Notes under the pieces: model-generated | Seen by the model: only the letters and a program-made list of their open reading frames with translations | What the model was told of the DNA's origin: nothing | Databases searched by the model: none | Translations under genes and position numbers: made by a program | Shown: in pieces, positions 25,434-34,747 of the stretch | Numbering within the stretch: position 1 is the first letter of the stretch | How the letters are laid out: each line of letters starts with the position of its first letter | NCBI RefSeq assembly: GCF_018613315.1 | Contig: NZ_JAGGQL010000043.1 | Coordinates: forward strand, 1-46,120 | Reading direction: 5' to 3' | DNA length: 46,120 nt | Source: Bacillus sp. ISL-37 | GTDB taxonomy: Bacteria; Bacillota; Bacilli; Bacillales; Cytobacillaceae

Positions 25434-26975
25434 GTGAATAAGGTATCAAATGTGTTCTGGATTTCTCTCGTTCTTGCGAGTGGATTTGTGATTTGGGGAG
25501 TGGTTGCGCCGGTTCAATTAGGTGCAGTAATGGATCAAACTAAGGCATTCTTTTTAGATTCATTTGGCTGGTTCTATCAATTGGCAGCTTCTTTCTTCCT
25601 CCTGTTTGCGATATTTTTGATTTTTAGCAAGTATGGAAGAATAAAATTAGGAGCAGATGACGACAAACCAGACTTTAAAAGGAAAACGTGGTTTGCGATG
25701 CTATTCAGTGCTGGTATGGGGATCGGGTTGCTATTCTTTGGAGTCTCGGAGCCTATCTCTCATTTTGCGAATCCACCTATTGGTGAAGGGGGCACACCTG
25801 AGGCAGCAAAAGTTGCTTTGAGATACACCTATTTACATTGGGGTTTTCATGCTTGGGCTATTTACGCTGTCATCGCGCTTGTCCTGGCATACTATAAATT
25901 CAGGAAAAAGAAACCTGGCCTGATGAGTATAACTCTTACTCCTCTATTAGGAGAACGCTCAAAAGGAGCAATTGGAACCATCGTGGATGTAGTCGCGGTA
26001 TTTGCGACGATTTTTGGTGTAGCAGCATCTGTAGGTTTGGGAGCGGCACAAATTAACGGGGGTCTCAACTATGTAGCCGGGGTACCCAACAACTTCACTA
26101 TCCAGCTTATTATTATCGCAATCGTCACTGTCCTCTTTCTGCTTTCTGCTAGCACTGGGCTCCAAAGGGGGATTAAGTATTTAAGCAATGCCAATTTAGT
26201 ATTGGCCGTCATTTTGCTTTTTGCATTTTTAATTTTGGGTCCAACAGGATTTGTCCTTGACCTATTTACGACAACGCTTGGAAGTTACGTGCAAAACCTG
26301 CCAGGCATGGGCTTAAGACTCACTCCATTTAATGAAGAACAAGCGAGCTGGATAAAGGACTGGACGATTTTTTACTGGGCATGGTGGATCGCGTGGGCAC
26401 CTTTCGTTGGTACATTCATAGCGCGTGTTTCCAAGGGAAGGACGGTTAGAGAGTTCATGATTGCCGTTCTCGTTATTCCTACACTAGTTTGTGCCTTCTG
26501 GTTTGCGATATTTGGAGGTACTGCTATTTACTTCGAGTACTTTGAAGGTGCTAACATAGCAGGGCAAAACTTAGAAACAGCACTTTTTTATGTATATGAT
26601 CTTTTACCATTCTCCGGTGCATTAGTTGTCGTAACATTATTGTTGATTACTACATTCTTTGTCACTTCTGCAGATTCAGCGACATTCGTTTTAGGGATGC
26701 AAACAGCAAAAGGAGATTTGAACCCTCCAAATGTGGTCAAAATTATCTGGGGACTTTTTCTATCAGCGTCTGCTATCGTATTAATGCTCTCAGGCGGACT
26801 GAGTGCTATGCAAACAGCCATTATTGTCAGTGCCTTTCCATTGACCTTTGTATTGATTGCTATGTCATTTTCGATATTAAAAGATTTTAAATCGGAGGTC
26901 ATTGAAAAAAAGCCGAAAAAGGAAAAAGGGAAATTGTTGAAAAAAGAAGATAAGCCAGATCCAAGTCCGGTATAA
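25434..26975 (+). CDS. BCCT-family betaine/choline/carnitine transporter
   Basis: A 513-residue transporter with twelve or more membrane helices, of the family that imports glycine betaine and related osmolytes with sodium or protons. The hallmarks are AGMGIGLLFFGVSEPISHF, the LHWGFHAWAIYA segment and the tryptophan-rich WWIAWAPFVGTFIARVSKGR motif. The hydrophilic C-terminus is very Lys-rich (KKPKKEKGKLLKKEDK), typical of osmosensing BCCT proteins such as BetP/OpuD. The GTG at 25434 is preferred because GGGGAG lies 10 nt upstream and homologues begin near NKVSNVFWIS. An open frame continues to 25335. Confidence 0.9.
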   Translation: MNKVSNVFWISLVLASGFVIWGVVAPVQLGAVMDQTKAFFLDSFGWFYQLAASFFLLFAIFLIFSKYGRIKLGADDDKPDFKRKTWFAMLFSAGMGIGLLFFGVSEPISHFANPPIGEGGTPEAAKVALRYTYLHWGFHAWAIYAVIALVLAYYKFRKKKPGLMSITLTPLLGERSKGAIGTIVDVVAVFATIFGVAASVGLGAAQINGGLNYVAGVPNNFTIQLIIIAIVTVLFLLSASTGLQRGIKYLSNANLVLAVILLFAFLILGPTGFVLDLFTTTLGSYVQNLPGMGLRLTPFNEEQASWIKDWTIFYWAWWIAWAPFVGTFIARVSKGRTVREFMIAVLVIPTLVCAFWFAIFGGTAIYFEYFEGANIAGQNLETALFYVYDLLPFSGALVVVTLLLITTFFVTSADSATFVLGMQTAKGDLNPPNVVKIIWGLFLSASAIVLMLSGGLSAMQTAIIVSAFPLTFVLIAMSFSILKDFKSEVIEKKPKKEKGKLLKKEDKPDPSPV

Positions 26976-27286
26976 ATGTGTCGCGTTGGAATTACCCTAC
27001 AGATTGCTAAACAGCCAATACAGGTCTCTCCTCAGTTTACTCAACTGAAGGGGGCCCTTTTTTTATTGAGCTTGTTTCGTAAACTCTTTTGCCTTTCCGC
27101 TAATCGAAAAAGGCTCCTGGCTTGCTTAATAAATTTCAGATTACGCATTGAATATTGCTTTTTTAACATTCAGGAGGCTTCTAAACAGCAGCAAAGTAGA
27201 CAAGTCATTATTAAACAGTTTATCTAATACTGCAATGGGTATCATCCATTTTATAAAATATCAAAAATATTTTGGGATTAAAGCGG
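26976..27286. other. BCCT-copper operon intergenic region
   Basis: The stretch holds the BCCT terminator: a stem CCTCAGTT/AACTGAAGG (27030-27037 with 27043-27051, one bulge) and a T run at 27058-27064. The remaining part (27065-27286) shows no gene that I can support. Confidence 0.6.
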
Positions 27287-27344
27287 TTGACAATAATCGT
27301 TTACGGATGTAAACTATAAATACAAAACGATTACAGTTGTAAAC
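27287..27344 (+). promoter_or_regulatory. Copper operon promoter with two CopY-type operators
   Basis: A perfect -35 TTGACA lies at 27287-27292, with a -10-like TAAACT at 27310-27315 (17-bp spacing). Two inverted repeats of the cop-box type (consensus TACANNTGTA) overlap it: GTTTACGGATGTAAAC (27299-27314) lies across the spacer/-10, and ATTACAGTTGTAAAC (27330-27344) lies near the start of transcription. Repressor binding would block the promoter. Confidence 0.88.
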
Positions 27345-27360
27345 GAAAGAGGTGCTGGCC

Positions 27361-27819
27361 ATGCAAAAGGAAGAAAAGTTAGAGATTACTGATTCTGAAT
27401 GGGAAGTAATGAGGGTTGTTTGGACGCGCAAGACGGCGACCAGCAAAGAAATCATCAATGTGCTTCAGGATAAGAAAGACTGGAAGCCTGCGACTACGAA
27501 AACCTTTATTGGCCGCCTCGTAAAAAAAGGCGCCTTGAACACAGAGACGTCAGGAAATAAATTTATATACACTGCGGCTGTCAGTGAGGAAGAAAGCCTA
27601 AAATCACTGAAAGCCGGATTATTCAATCACATCTGCAATACGGCGGTAGGAAAAACAATCGCCGACCTCATTGCAGAAGCGACACTGAGCCATGACGATA
27701 TTGCGATGCTTGAGGAAGTTTTACAATCAAAGAAAAAGGATGCAGTAGAGCTGATTGTCTGCAATTGCGTCCCAGGTCAGTGCCATTGCAAAGAAAATCA
27801 TGATATGGATTGCCATTAA
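27361..27819 (+). CDS. copY: CopY/BlaI-family copper-responsive repressor
   Basis: The 152-residue repressor has an N-terminal BlaI/MecI winged helix (LEITDSEWEVMRVVWTRKTA, WKPATTKTFIGRLVKKG). Its C-terminus ends in CNCVPGQCHC, exactly the CxCxxxxCxC copper/zinc-switch motif of CopY. Copper replaces zinc there and releases DNA. Cop-box operators precede the gene, copZ and copA follow. The ATG at 27361 follows GAGGTG; an in-frame GTG at 27352 lies in that site. Most Bacillus cop operons use CsoR, so a CopY-type regulator is a notable variant. Confidence 0.93.
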   Translation: MQKEEKLEITDSEWEVMRVVWTRKTATSKEIINVLQDKKDWKPATTKTFIGRLVKKGALNTETSGNKFIYTAAVSEEESLKSLKAGLFNHICNTAVGKTIADLIAEATLSHDDIAMLEEVLQSKKKDAVELIVCNCVPGQCHCKENHDMDCH

Positions 27820-27838
27820 ATTAAAGGAGTGTTTATGA

Positions 27839-28069
27839 ATGGAAAAGATTGTATTGAAGATAGATGGTATGACATGCGGACACTGTGTTGGAAAGGTTGA
27901 AAAGTCCTTGAAATCGCTCCCTGGCGTAGAAGTAGCCAAGGTGGATTTAAAGAAGGGTACGGCAAAAGTGAAATATGATGATTCGAAACAAACAATAGAT
28001 AAGATGAATGAGGCGGTCCGTGAAGCTGGATATGAATCTAAATCAACATCCAAAAGGTGGCTGATATAA
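27839..28069 (+). CDS. copZ: Copper chaperone CopZ
   Basis: A 76-residue heavy-metal-associated domain protein with the GMTCGHC copper(I)-binding loop near residue 10 and the usual beta-alpha-beta-beta-alpha-beta pattern. It ferries Cu(I) to CopA and can donate it to the CopY repressor. It lies 19 nt after copY behind AAAGGAG and directly before copA. The C-terminal STSKRW extension goes beyond the ordinary domain and is of no obvious function. Confidence 0.93.
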   Translation: MEKIVLKIDGMTCGHCVGKVEKSLKSLPGVEVAKVDLKKGTAKVKYDDSKQTIDKMNEAVREAGYESKSTSKRWLI

Positions 28070-28070
28070 G

Positions 28071-30527
28071 ATGACTGAAAAAACATTGACGATTGAAGGC
28101 ATGACCTGTGCATCCTGTGCGCAGTCTGTTGAAAAGGGTGCGGAGAAGCTGCCAGGCATGCAGGAAGCTAGTGTAAACCTGGCTACTGAAAAATTAAAGG
28201 TCAATTTTGATGAAAATGCGCTGACAATAAAAGACATCCAGGATGCTGTAGAGGGTGCGGGTTACAAGGCAATCACAGATATTGTAAAAAAGACCTTCAT
28301 CATTAACGGGATGACGTGTTCATCTTGCGTCCAGTCGGTTGAGAAAGCGACAAGGAAATTAGACGGAGTCATGGAATCAAATGTAAATATGGCAACAGAA
28401 AAAATGGTTATCCAATTCGATCCGGCCGCCATTACGGTGGCTGACATCAAGAATGCAGTTGCTGATGCCGGCTATGAAGCACAGGAGGATATTGGCGCTG
28501 AGAATTCTGCTGATGCAGACAGAGAGAAAAAGGAATTGCATATCAAGGAAATGTGGAGACGCTTCTGGATATCAGGCGTGTTTACAATCCCATTGCTGCT
28601 TGTATCAATGGGCCATATGCTCGGATTGCCGCTTCCAGAGGTGATTGACCCGATGCATAATCCGGCTGCATTTTCAATTGTCCAGCTGATCCTGACAATT
28701 CCAGTGATGTATCTAGGGAAGCCCTTTTTCACAGTCGGCTTCAAGACACTGATTAAGCGGCATCCTAACATGGATTCACTCGTTGCATTGGGAACTAGCG
28801 CGGCATTTCTCTATAGTCTGTTCGCGACAGTCATGATTGTCCTTGGCGATGAAAGCTACGCGGGCAACCTATATTATGAATCAGCGGCGGTTATTCTAAC
28901 GTTAATCACGCTGGGGAAATACTTCGAAGCACTTTCAAAGGGTAAAACGTCTGAAGCAATCAAGAAGTTGATGGGTCTCGCACCGAAGACAGCTACGGTT
29001 TTAAAAGACGGAAAGGAAGTCGAAATCTCTGTCGACGAAGTGCAAGTTGGCGACAGAGTCATCGTAAAACCAGGGGAAAAGATGCCTGTAGATGGTATCG
29101 TCGTCGAGGGTACGACTTCTGTCGATGAAGCAATGCTTACAGGGGAAAGTATCCCGGTCGAAAAATCAGTTGGTTCTAACATTATCGGTGCCAGCATTAA
29201 TAAAACGGGTACGATCCGTTATGAAGCAACAAAGGTCGGAAAGGATACAGCTCTGTCCCAAATTATTAAGCTGGTTGAAGATGCGCAGGGCTCAAAGGCG
29301 CCAATAGCGAAAATGGCGGATATCATATCGGGAATTTTTGTGCCAATCGTCATTGTGCTTGCGATTCTCACAGGTCTTGCCTGGTACTTTGGAGGGCAAA
29401 CGGGTCTGTTCGCCTTTACGATCACGATTTCGATACTTGTTATTGCCTGCCCTTGTGCGCTCGGATTGGCAACACCTACTGCGATCATGGTCGGCACAGG
29501 TAAAGGTGCCGAGAACGGCGTGCTTATCAAGAGCGGCGGTGCTCTGGAGACGGCCCATAAGATCGATACCATCGTGTTTGATAAAACAGGTACGATCACT
29601 GAAGGAAAGCCTGTTGTGACTGATATTGTCACGGTTAATGGCATCGCAGAAGAGGAACTTCTCACCCTTGCAGCGTCCGCTGAAAAGGGTTCTGAACATC
29701 CGCTGGGCGAAGCGATCGTCAGGGAGGCTCAAATGAAAGGTCTCAGCCTGGCAAAAACAGAAGGATTTAATGCAATTATCGGCCACGGAATCGAGGTAAT
29801 GATTCAAGGTCAAAACTTGTTGCTTGGAAACCGCAAACTAATGGATGACCGTGGAATCGAACTCGCCGATTTGGCAGAGACCTCTGACCAACTGGCTAAC
29901 GAAGGCAAAACACCAATGTATATCGCAAGGGATGGTAAAATTGCCGGAATCATCGCAGTAGCTGATACGGTAAAAGAAACCAGTCTCAAGGCTGTTGAAA
30001 AGCTTCACAAAATGGGGATTGAAGTCGCAATGATTACCGGCGACAACAAACGCACAGCTGAAGCAATCGCCAGACAAGTCGGAATCGACCGCGTTTTGAG
30101 CGAAGTCCTACCAGAAGACAAAGCAAATGAAGTCAAAAAGCTCCAGGATGAGGGTCAGAAGGTTGCAATGGTCGGAGACGGCATCAATGACGCACCTGCC
30201 CTTGCACAGGCTGACATCGGGATTGCCATTGGCTCCGGAACAGATGTCGCGATGGAGTCAGCCGATATCGTCCTGATGAGAAGCGATTTGATGGATGTAC
30301 CGACTGCACTAGAATTAAGCAAAGCAACCATCCGCAACGTAAAACAAAACCTGTTCTGGGCATTTGCCTATAACATCATAGGGATCCCAATCGCAATGGG
30401 TATCCTCTACCTGTTCGGCGGACCATTGCTGAATCCAATGATTGCCGGTGCGGCTATGAGTCTAAGTTCGGTATCAGTATTATTGAATGCATTGAGGTTA
30501 AAAGCTTTCAAGCCTTCAAGAGTATAA
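28071..30527 (+). CDS. copA: Copper-exporting P1B-type ATPase CopA
   Basis: An 818-residue copper pump of the plasma membrane that exports Cu(I) with ATP. It has two N-terminal metal-binding domains (GMTCASC and GMTCSSC), eight expected membrane helices with the ion-channel motif [11 protein letters not shown] in helix 6, the phosphorylation motif DKTGTITEG, the actuator LTGESIP, the nucleotide-domain SEHPLGEA and the hinge [10 protein letters not shown]. The start is one base after the copZ stop codon. Length and order with copZ are typical. Confidence 0.97.
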   Translation: MTEKTLTIEGMTCASCAQSVEKGAEKLPGMQEASVNLATEKLKVNFDENALTIKDIQDAVEGAGYKAITDIVKKTFIINGMTCSSCVQSVEKATRKLDGVMESNVNMATEKMVIQFDPAAITVADIKNAVADAGYEAQEDIGAENSADADREKKELHIKEMWRRFWISGVFTIPLLLVSMGHMLGLPLPEVIDPMHNPAAFSIVQLILTIPVMYLGKPFFTVGFKTLIKRHPNMDSLVALGTSAAFLYSLFATVMIVLGDESYAGNLYYESAAVILTLITLGKYFEALSKGKTSEAIKKLMGLAPKTATVLKDGKEVEISVDEVQVGDRVIVKPGEKMPVDGIVVEGTTSVDEAMLTGESIPVEKSVGSNIIGASINKTGTIRYEATKVGKDTALSQIIKLVEDAQGSKAPIAKMADIISGIFVPIVIVLAILTGLAWYFGGQTGLFAFTITISILVIACPCALGLATPTAIMVGTGKGAENGVLIKSGGALETAHKIDTIVFDKTGTITEGKPVVTDIVTVNGIAEEELLTLAASAEKGSEHPLGEAIVREAQMKGLSLAKTEGFNAIIGHGIEVMIQGQNLLLGNRKLMDDRGIELADLAETSDQLANEGKTPMYIARDGKIAGIIAVADTVKETSLKAVEKLHKMGIEVAMITGDNKRTAEAIARQVGIDRVLSEVLPEDKANEVKKLQDEGQKVAMVGDGINDAPALAQADIGIAIGSGTDVAMESADIVLMRSDLMDVPTALELSKATIRNVKQNLFWAFAYNIIGIPIAMGILYLFGGPLLNPMIAGAAMSLSSVSVLLNALRLKAFKPSRV

Positions 30528-30535
30528 CAATAAAT

Positions 30536-30567
30536 AAGGATCTGTCCCTTTGGGGATGGGTCCTTTT
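30536..30567 (+). terminator. Terminator of the copper operon
   Basis: An imperfect stem pairs AAGGATC...TCCC (30536-30548) with GGGGATGGGTCCTT (30552-30565), followed by a T run. Confidence 0.7.
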
Positions 30568-30796
30568 TGCTTTCGATATTCCTTGACGCATTATTAATCA
30601 GGAAGTATAAAAGGGTCTTTTTATTTCATTTTTCCTTAGATAACAATTTTGAAAGTTTTAGTTGTCCTACCCTTATGGTACGTGTTAATATCAGAATATT
30701 AAAAATTATATAAAAATAAACCGAAAGGGGGACCTACTGCTTTTAATTCACCAAGAAGATACATAACCAATTTCGTGAATTTGGGGAGGATAAAGG

Positions 30797-31789
30797 ATGA
30801 AGAAGAGTTTGGCAGTTATATTAAGTGGGGCTATGCTCATGCTTGCGGCGTGCGGCGGCAGTAACCAGGCGAGCGGAGACAAGAAAGAAAAGATGGTTAA
30901 GATCGGAATTACCCAGATTGTTGAGCACCCATCTCTGGATGCGACAAGAGAGGGCTTTATTGCTGCTCTTAAGGATGCAGGCTATGAAGAAGGCAAGAAC
31001 CTCAAGCTGGATTACCAGAATGCACAGGGAGACATGAATAACAATGCATCGATTGCCCAAAAGCTGGTTTCGGATAAGAATGATCTTATTTTAGCGATTG
31101 CGACACCTAGTGCCCAGGCGGTAGTCCAAGCGACGAAGGATATACCGATTCTGTTCTCTGCAATTACCGATCCAGTCTCTGCGGAGCTTGTACAAAGTCT
31201 GGAAAAACCCGGCGGAAATGCGACTGGAACATCTGATACTCATCCAAATGCCATCAAGAATACAATCGCTGCAATCAAAAAATTTGTCCCTGATGCGAAA
31301 AAGGTCGGGATCATTTATAACAATGGTGAGCCGAACTCTGTCATAAACGTGAAAAATGCAAGGGAAGCGATTAAGGAAGCAGGACTAGAAGCGGTGGAAA
31401 CAACCATATCAACAAGCTCTGAAGTGAAGCAGGCGGCTGAATCGATGGTCGGCCGTGTCGACGTACTGTATATACCGAAGGATAACACTGTTGTGGCTGC
31501 GCTTGAATCTGTCATCGCGGTAGCAAATGACAAGGACATCCCAACCTTTTCCGGCGATGGGGATTCGGTAAAACGCGGAACGTTCGCTTCCTATGGATTT
31601 GATTATCATGACTTAGGCTACACGACTGGTAAAATGGCAGTAGAGATCCTTAAGGGTAAAAAGCCAAGCGAAGTACCTGTCGGTTTTCCTGAAAACCTGG
31701 AACTAATCGTTAATAAGAAAGCAGGAGAAGAGGAAGGAATTACCTTGACTGAAGACATGCTCAAGGACGCAAAGATTGTTGGAGAGTAA
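30797..31789 (+). CDS. ABC transporter substrate-binding lipoprotein (TrpX/COG2984-like)
   Basis: A 330-residue protein with a lipoprotein signal peptide: a basic N-terminus, a hydrophobic core and lipobox LAAC with the acylated Cys near residue 19. The mature part has the two-lobed periplasmic-binding fold typical of COG2984 (VKIGITQIVEHPSLDATREG, ILFSAITDPVSAELVQ, GIIYNNGEPNS). In this family TrpX-like proteins are proposed to bind tryptophan or related aromatics, which is not shown here. The permease and ATPase that normally follow are missing. The start follows GGGGAGG, and a leader of about 130 nt precedes it. Confidence 0.85.
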   Translation: MKKSLAVILSGAMLMLAACGGSNQASGDKKEKMVKIGITQIVEHPSLDATREGFIAALKDAGYEEGKNLKLDYQNAQGDMNNNASIAQKLVSDKNDLILAIATPSAQAVVQATKDIPILFSAITDPVSAELVQSLEKPGGNATGTSDTHPNAIKNTIAAIKKFVPDAKKVGIIYNNGEPNSVINVKNAREAIKEAGLEAVETTISTSSEVKQAAESMVGRVDVLYIPKDNTVVAALESVIAVANDKDIPTFSGDGDSVKRGTFASYGFDYHDLGYTTGKMAVEILKGKKPSEVPVGFPENLELIVNKKAGEEEGITLTEDMLKDAKIVGE

Positions 31790-31797
31790 AAGGAGGA

Positions 31798-31828
31798 GGC
31801 CTGTCAGGTTTTTGGCAGGCCCTTCTTA
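31798..31828 (+). terminator. Terminator of the substrate-binding protein gene
   Basis: GGCCTGTC/GGCAGGCC (31798-31805 with 31814-31821, one T-G pair) and a pyrimidine-rich 3' side, 9 nt after the stop codon. It shows that the gene is a monocistronic unit. Confidence 0.75.
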
Positions 31829-31868
31829 ATAAAAAAGGAATGTATAAATTTTACTTCAAGAAATGTTC

Positions 31869-31978
31869 AGCTCCAGCGCCTAGCCCCTCGAGTCGCTTCG
31901 GTCCGCCCAATGAAGTCAAAAAACGACTTCACTGGTCGGCCCTCCAGCGCTTGTCGGGGCTGACCAAGGCGCTTGCGC
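31869..31978. repeat. Dispersed Bacillaceae intergenic repeat element
   Basis: This GC-rich, non-coding 110-bp element starts AGCTCCAGCGCCTAGCCCC and ends GGGGCTGACCAAGGCGCTTG, with outer arms partly complementary. It contains a perfect inner hairpin TGAAGTC/GACTTCA (31911-31917 with 31925-31931). I recognise this type as a repeat found many times between genes in Bacillus-like genomes; the copy number here is unknown. A short truncated copy lies at 34487. Confidence 0.75.
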
Positions 31979-32092
31979 ATTTCTTATGCAGCTGACCAGA
32001 TACTACTATTTTCCTAATCTAAATAAACCGAAATACCCTTCTAATTAGCACAAGAACATAATACTTTTTAACGTTGTGAAAAAAAGGGGGGT

Positions 32093-33559
32093 ATGGGTTT
32101 GCGAAGGAGTAAGAGAATAATGTCATTATTGCTGGTTTTAATGCTGATGGTGCCGGTTGCTGCAAAAGCGGGAGATTTTGGTGGTGGTTCTTCAGGGACA
32201 CCAGGAACATGGTACCTAGGTTCTAACCCTTCATGGGTGGATCCTGCAAAAGCGCCGATTGTTTTCATTCATGGGTATAACAGTTCGGCGTCTGTTTGGT
32301 GGGACGGCAATGATATGTATCAAACCGCGCTGACCAATGGTTATCAAACGGCATTCATCGATCTGTATCCGGAAAGGGATATGTGGGAGAACGGCGCGAT
32401 GCTGGCTGGCAAGCTGAAGCAGATTTATGAGTATTTCGGCAACAAGAAGCTTGTCGTAGTTGGCCACAGCAAAGGCGGAGTCGATACTCAGACAGCGCTC
32501 GTCCATTACGGCGCGCACCAGTATGTATCAAATGTCATCACCCTGTCCTCTCCGTATCGTGGCACACAGCTGTCAGACCTAGCCCACAGTAGCTCAGCCT
32601 GGTGGCTGGCAGCATTGCTGGGAAACAATAATGATGCGACACGTTCACTTCAGACAGGAAATATGAGTTATTTCCGGAGCATTACGGATGGAAGGTCTGA
32701 GGCAAAACTGAACCGCTATTATACATTAGGCGGTTATAAATGGGGCTCATTCGGCAGCGCTTTATATTGGGGAGGCCTGTATTTGAGCAGCTATGGCTCC
32801 AATGACGGTGTTGTCACAGTCGCCAGCTCCCGTTTGCCGGGCGGAACAATCGTCCGGGAAGGTGCCTGGAACCATACGACCATTCGCGAAGGCTCACATA
32901 CTTTTTTAGTTTTCAAGCCATATACAATGTCAGAACAGCCAGCAGTAGCGAATGCATTTTCAGCAGCTGAGAGCATGGTGGCAGAACCCGATAAAAACCA
33001 GATTGTCAAAGGCGGTAAAGCTGAAAAAGCAATCAAGGAAAGTTTCGTGATTGAAGATGGAGCAGAAGGGTTCCAGATGGCGTTCCTCAGTGAAAAGAAG
33101 ATGGCTTCGCTCAAACTGAAGGGGCCAGATGGACAGGAGTATAAGGCGGCAAAAATCGAACAGGATAAAGGTGACTTTTTTAAAGGAGCCTGGGTCCATA
33201 CGTTTGATATCGCAAAGCCGGAGGCTGGAAAATGGAGCGTAACAGGACCAGCTGCGGCATACCTGCTAGTGGTTAGCATCGACAGTCCTCTTGATGTTGA
33301 ATTGAAAAAGGATAAAAACCAAAGTGTGAAAGCTTCCTATAAAACAAAGTGGATCAAATATGACAGAGATAGCAAAAAGAAGTTAAAAGAAGCAGGGAAA
33401 GGCTCGAAAACAGGCAAGGTGCTGGATGGTGATCTCACTGAGCCAGGTGTATACAATCTAACCACAGAAGTCACGGGAGTTGATGCAAAAGGTAAGCCGT
33501 TCGAAAGGACCATGATTGAATCAGTCTATGTTGATGAAAATGGCAAGACTCATAGATAA
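32093..33559 (+). CDS. Secreted lipase/esterase-like alpha/beta hydrolase
   Basis: The N-terminus is a Sec signal peptide (basic RRSKR, hydrophobic LLLVLMLMVPVAAKA). The mature part has an alpha/beta-hydrolase lipase domain with oxyanion HG (His60-Gly61 in FIHGYNSS), nucleophile Ser126 in GHSKGG, and later His in NHTTIREG. This resembles secreted triacylglycerol lipases. The C-terminal 200 residues (from about 290) form a separate domain of unknown function. The ATG at 32093 lies only about two bases from the GGGGG site, so TTG 32099 may be the true start. It is a single-gene unit. Confidence 0.85.
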   Translation: MGLRRSKRIMSLLLVLMLMVPVAAKAGDFGGGSSGTPGTWYLGSNPSWVDPAKAPIVFIHGYNSSASVWWDGNDMYQTALTNGYQTAFIDLYPERDMWENGAMLAGKLKQIYEYFGNKKLVVVGHSKGGVDTQTALVHYGAHQYVSNVITLSSPYRGTQLSDLAHSSSAWWLAALLGNNNDATRSLQTGNMSYFRSITDGRSEAKLNRYYTLGGYKWGSFGSALYWGGLYLSSYGSNDGVVTVASSRLPGGTIVREGAWNHTTIREGSHTFLVFKPYTMSEQPAVANAFSAAESMVAEPDKNQIVKGGKAEKAIKESFVIEDGAEGFQMAFLSEKKMASLKLKGPDGQEYKAAKIEQDKGDFFKGAWVHTFDIAKPEAGKWSVTGPAAAYLLVVSIDSPLDVELKKDKNQSVKASYKTKWIKYDRDSKKKLKEAGKGSKTGKVLDGDLTEPGVYNLTTEVTGVDAKGKPFERTMIESVYVDENGKTHR

Positions 33560-33567
33560 AGAAGGAG

Positions 33568-33595
33568 GCGGCAGCTGGTGAAAACCAGCTGCCGC
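33568..33595 (+). terminator. Strong hairpin after the lipase gene
   Basis: A perfect 12-bp stem GCGGCAGCTGGT/ACCAGCTGCCGC (33568-33579 with 33584-33595) with a 4-nt GAAA loop, 9 nt after the stop codon. No T run follows, so it may protect mRNA ends as well as terminate. Confidence 0.65.
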
Positions 33596-33640
33596 TCATG
33601 AATGGCAGATTGACGGAACTACCCGTACCGAACATCATGC

Positions 33641-33887
33641 ATAAGGGTGCATTTAGCCAAGAAATGAGCCCTTATGTAAGTGAAATCTGGTGTATAAGGG
33701 TGTATTTAGCCAAGAAATGAGCCCTTATGCAAGTGAAACCTAGTGTATAAGGGTGCATTTAGCCAAGAAATGAGCCCTTATGCAAGTGAAACCTAGTGTA
33801 TAAGGGTGCATTTAGCCAAGAAATGAGCCCTTATGTAAGTGAAACCTAGTGTATAAGGGTACATTAATCCATGGAATGTGCCCTTAT
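33641..33887. repeat. 53-bp tandem repeats, each carrying an imperfect hairpin
   Basis: Units begin with ATAAGGG at 33641, 33694, 33747, 33800 and 33853, spaced exactly 53 bp. Each unit contains a 35-nt dyad: ATAAGGGTGCATTT on the left and AAATGAGCCCTTAT on the right with a 7-nt loop. The fifth unit has different inner bases (ATAAGGGTACATT with AATGTGCCCTTAT) but still pairs. The bases between dyads are also conserved. The array is not coding and is not a CRISPR. Confidence 0.92.
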
Positions 33888-34036
33888 GCAGCCACACTCC
33901 TAATATAGCCTGTTCTACCTACAATCAATCCATAACCCTATGCCTTATTCACTAATTTATACATAAATGATGGAGTGGCAGAATTACAGGCCGATATAAA
34001 AGATAAGCAGAGTTTGTACACCAGGAGGAGAAAGTA

Positions 34037-34411
34037 ATGCACGTATTGGACTTGATTGTCAGGATCAACAATTGTGTCGAGGAGCTCGATTTTGCTGCCG
34101 CAAGAATGTATATGGAAGAGAACATCGAAGTCCTGAACGAGAATCGCAGCCGTTTAAAGTCAAATGCGAGGGAATTGCTTGAGTTTCTGACGAAACGGAT
34201 GGAAGCTGGGCACCAGCCGCTCACAAGGAAAGACATGGCGGTCATCAATACAGTGAATAGCTATGCTTCAAAGTTTGACTTGAGAGGCTTGAAGGTAATC
34301 GTCAGGGATCACTCGCTGTTGTTTTTACGGAATGATATCGAAGCATATTTGAATAACGATGCGAAGATCATCCTTGAGGGCATGGGTGCGATTCCGAAGG
34401 CTGCAAGTTAA
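34037..34411 (+). CDS. Conserved-looking hypothetical protein, small and helical
   Basis: A 124-residue soluble protein that I cannot assign to a family. It appears all-helical (MHVLDLIVRINNCVEELDFA and ESLLEFLTK-like stretches) with no signal peptide, membrane helix or metal-binding motif. The start ATG has a good AGGAGGAG ribosome-binding site, and codon use resembles core genes, so it is likely real. It lies alone between the 53-bp repeat array and a terminator. Confidence 0.7.
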   Translation: MHVLDLIVRINNCVEELDFAAARMYMEENIEVLNENRSRLKSNARELLEFLTKRMEAGHQPLTRKDMAVINTVNSYASKFDLRGLKVIVRDHSLLFLRNDIEAYLNNDAKIILEGMGAIPKAAS

Positions 34412-34747
34412 ATAGAATTCATATAAAAGTTGATGACGGCTTCTCGAGACGAGGCCGTTTTTTTATTTCGTGATTTTCGAAAAAATCTAGCTCCAGAGCC
34501 TAGTTAAATTTCATGCTTGAGTTCAATTCATCCAATATTTTGCGAGCGTTAGCGTTGAGTTGCTCAAGTGCTTGTGTTTTTTTATCATATCATGAAACAT
34601 TCCCCCGCAAGCTTCCGTCTATCACTAAGTGGTTATATTTTCATGCTGCGTATTACAGGATTTTTACAGAAAATAGCGAATATAGACATATTGGAGTAAA
34701 AAAGTAATAGTTAACGTAGATAAATAGATTTTAAGGGGGAAATTTCG
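34412..34747. other. Intergenic region before yeaC
   Basis: It holds a terminator with an 8-bp stem ACGGCTTC/GAGGCCGT (34436-34443 with 34451-34458) and seven Ts, then a truncated copy of the dispersed repeat (AGCTCCAGAGCCTAG near 34488). The remaining part is A/T-rich and probably holds the yeaC promoter; I cannot place it with confidence. Confidence 0.7.

Noticed and set aside
26976-27227. 83-residue ORF after the BCCT gene
   Set aside because: It runs through the terminator hairpin, lacks a ribosome site and has no recognisable protein pattern.
30600-30796. T-box leader for the TrpX-like gene
   Set aside because: No T-box consensus (GGTGG-CCGCG type) and no terminator/antiterminator pair were found in the leader.
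33641-33887. CRISPR array
   Set aside because: The whole 53-bp unit, including the part between dyads, is conserved; there are no unique spacers and no cas genes.
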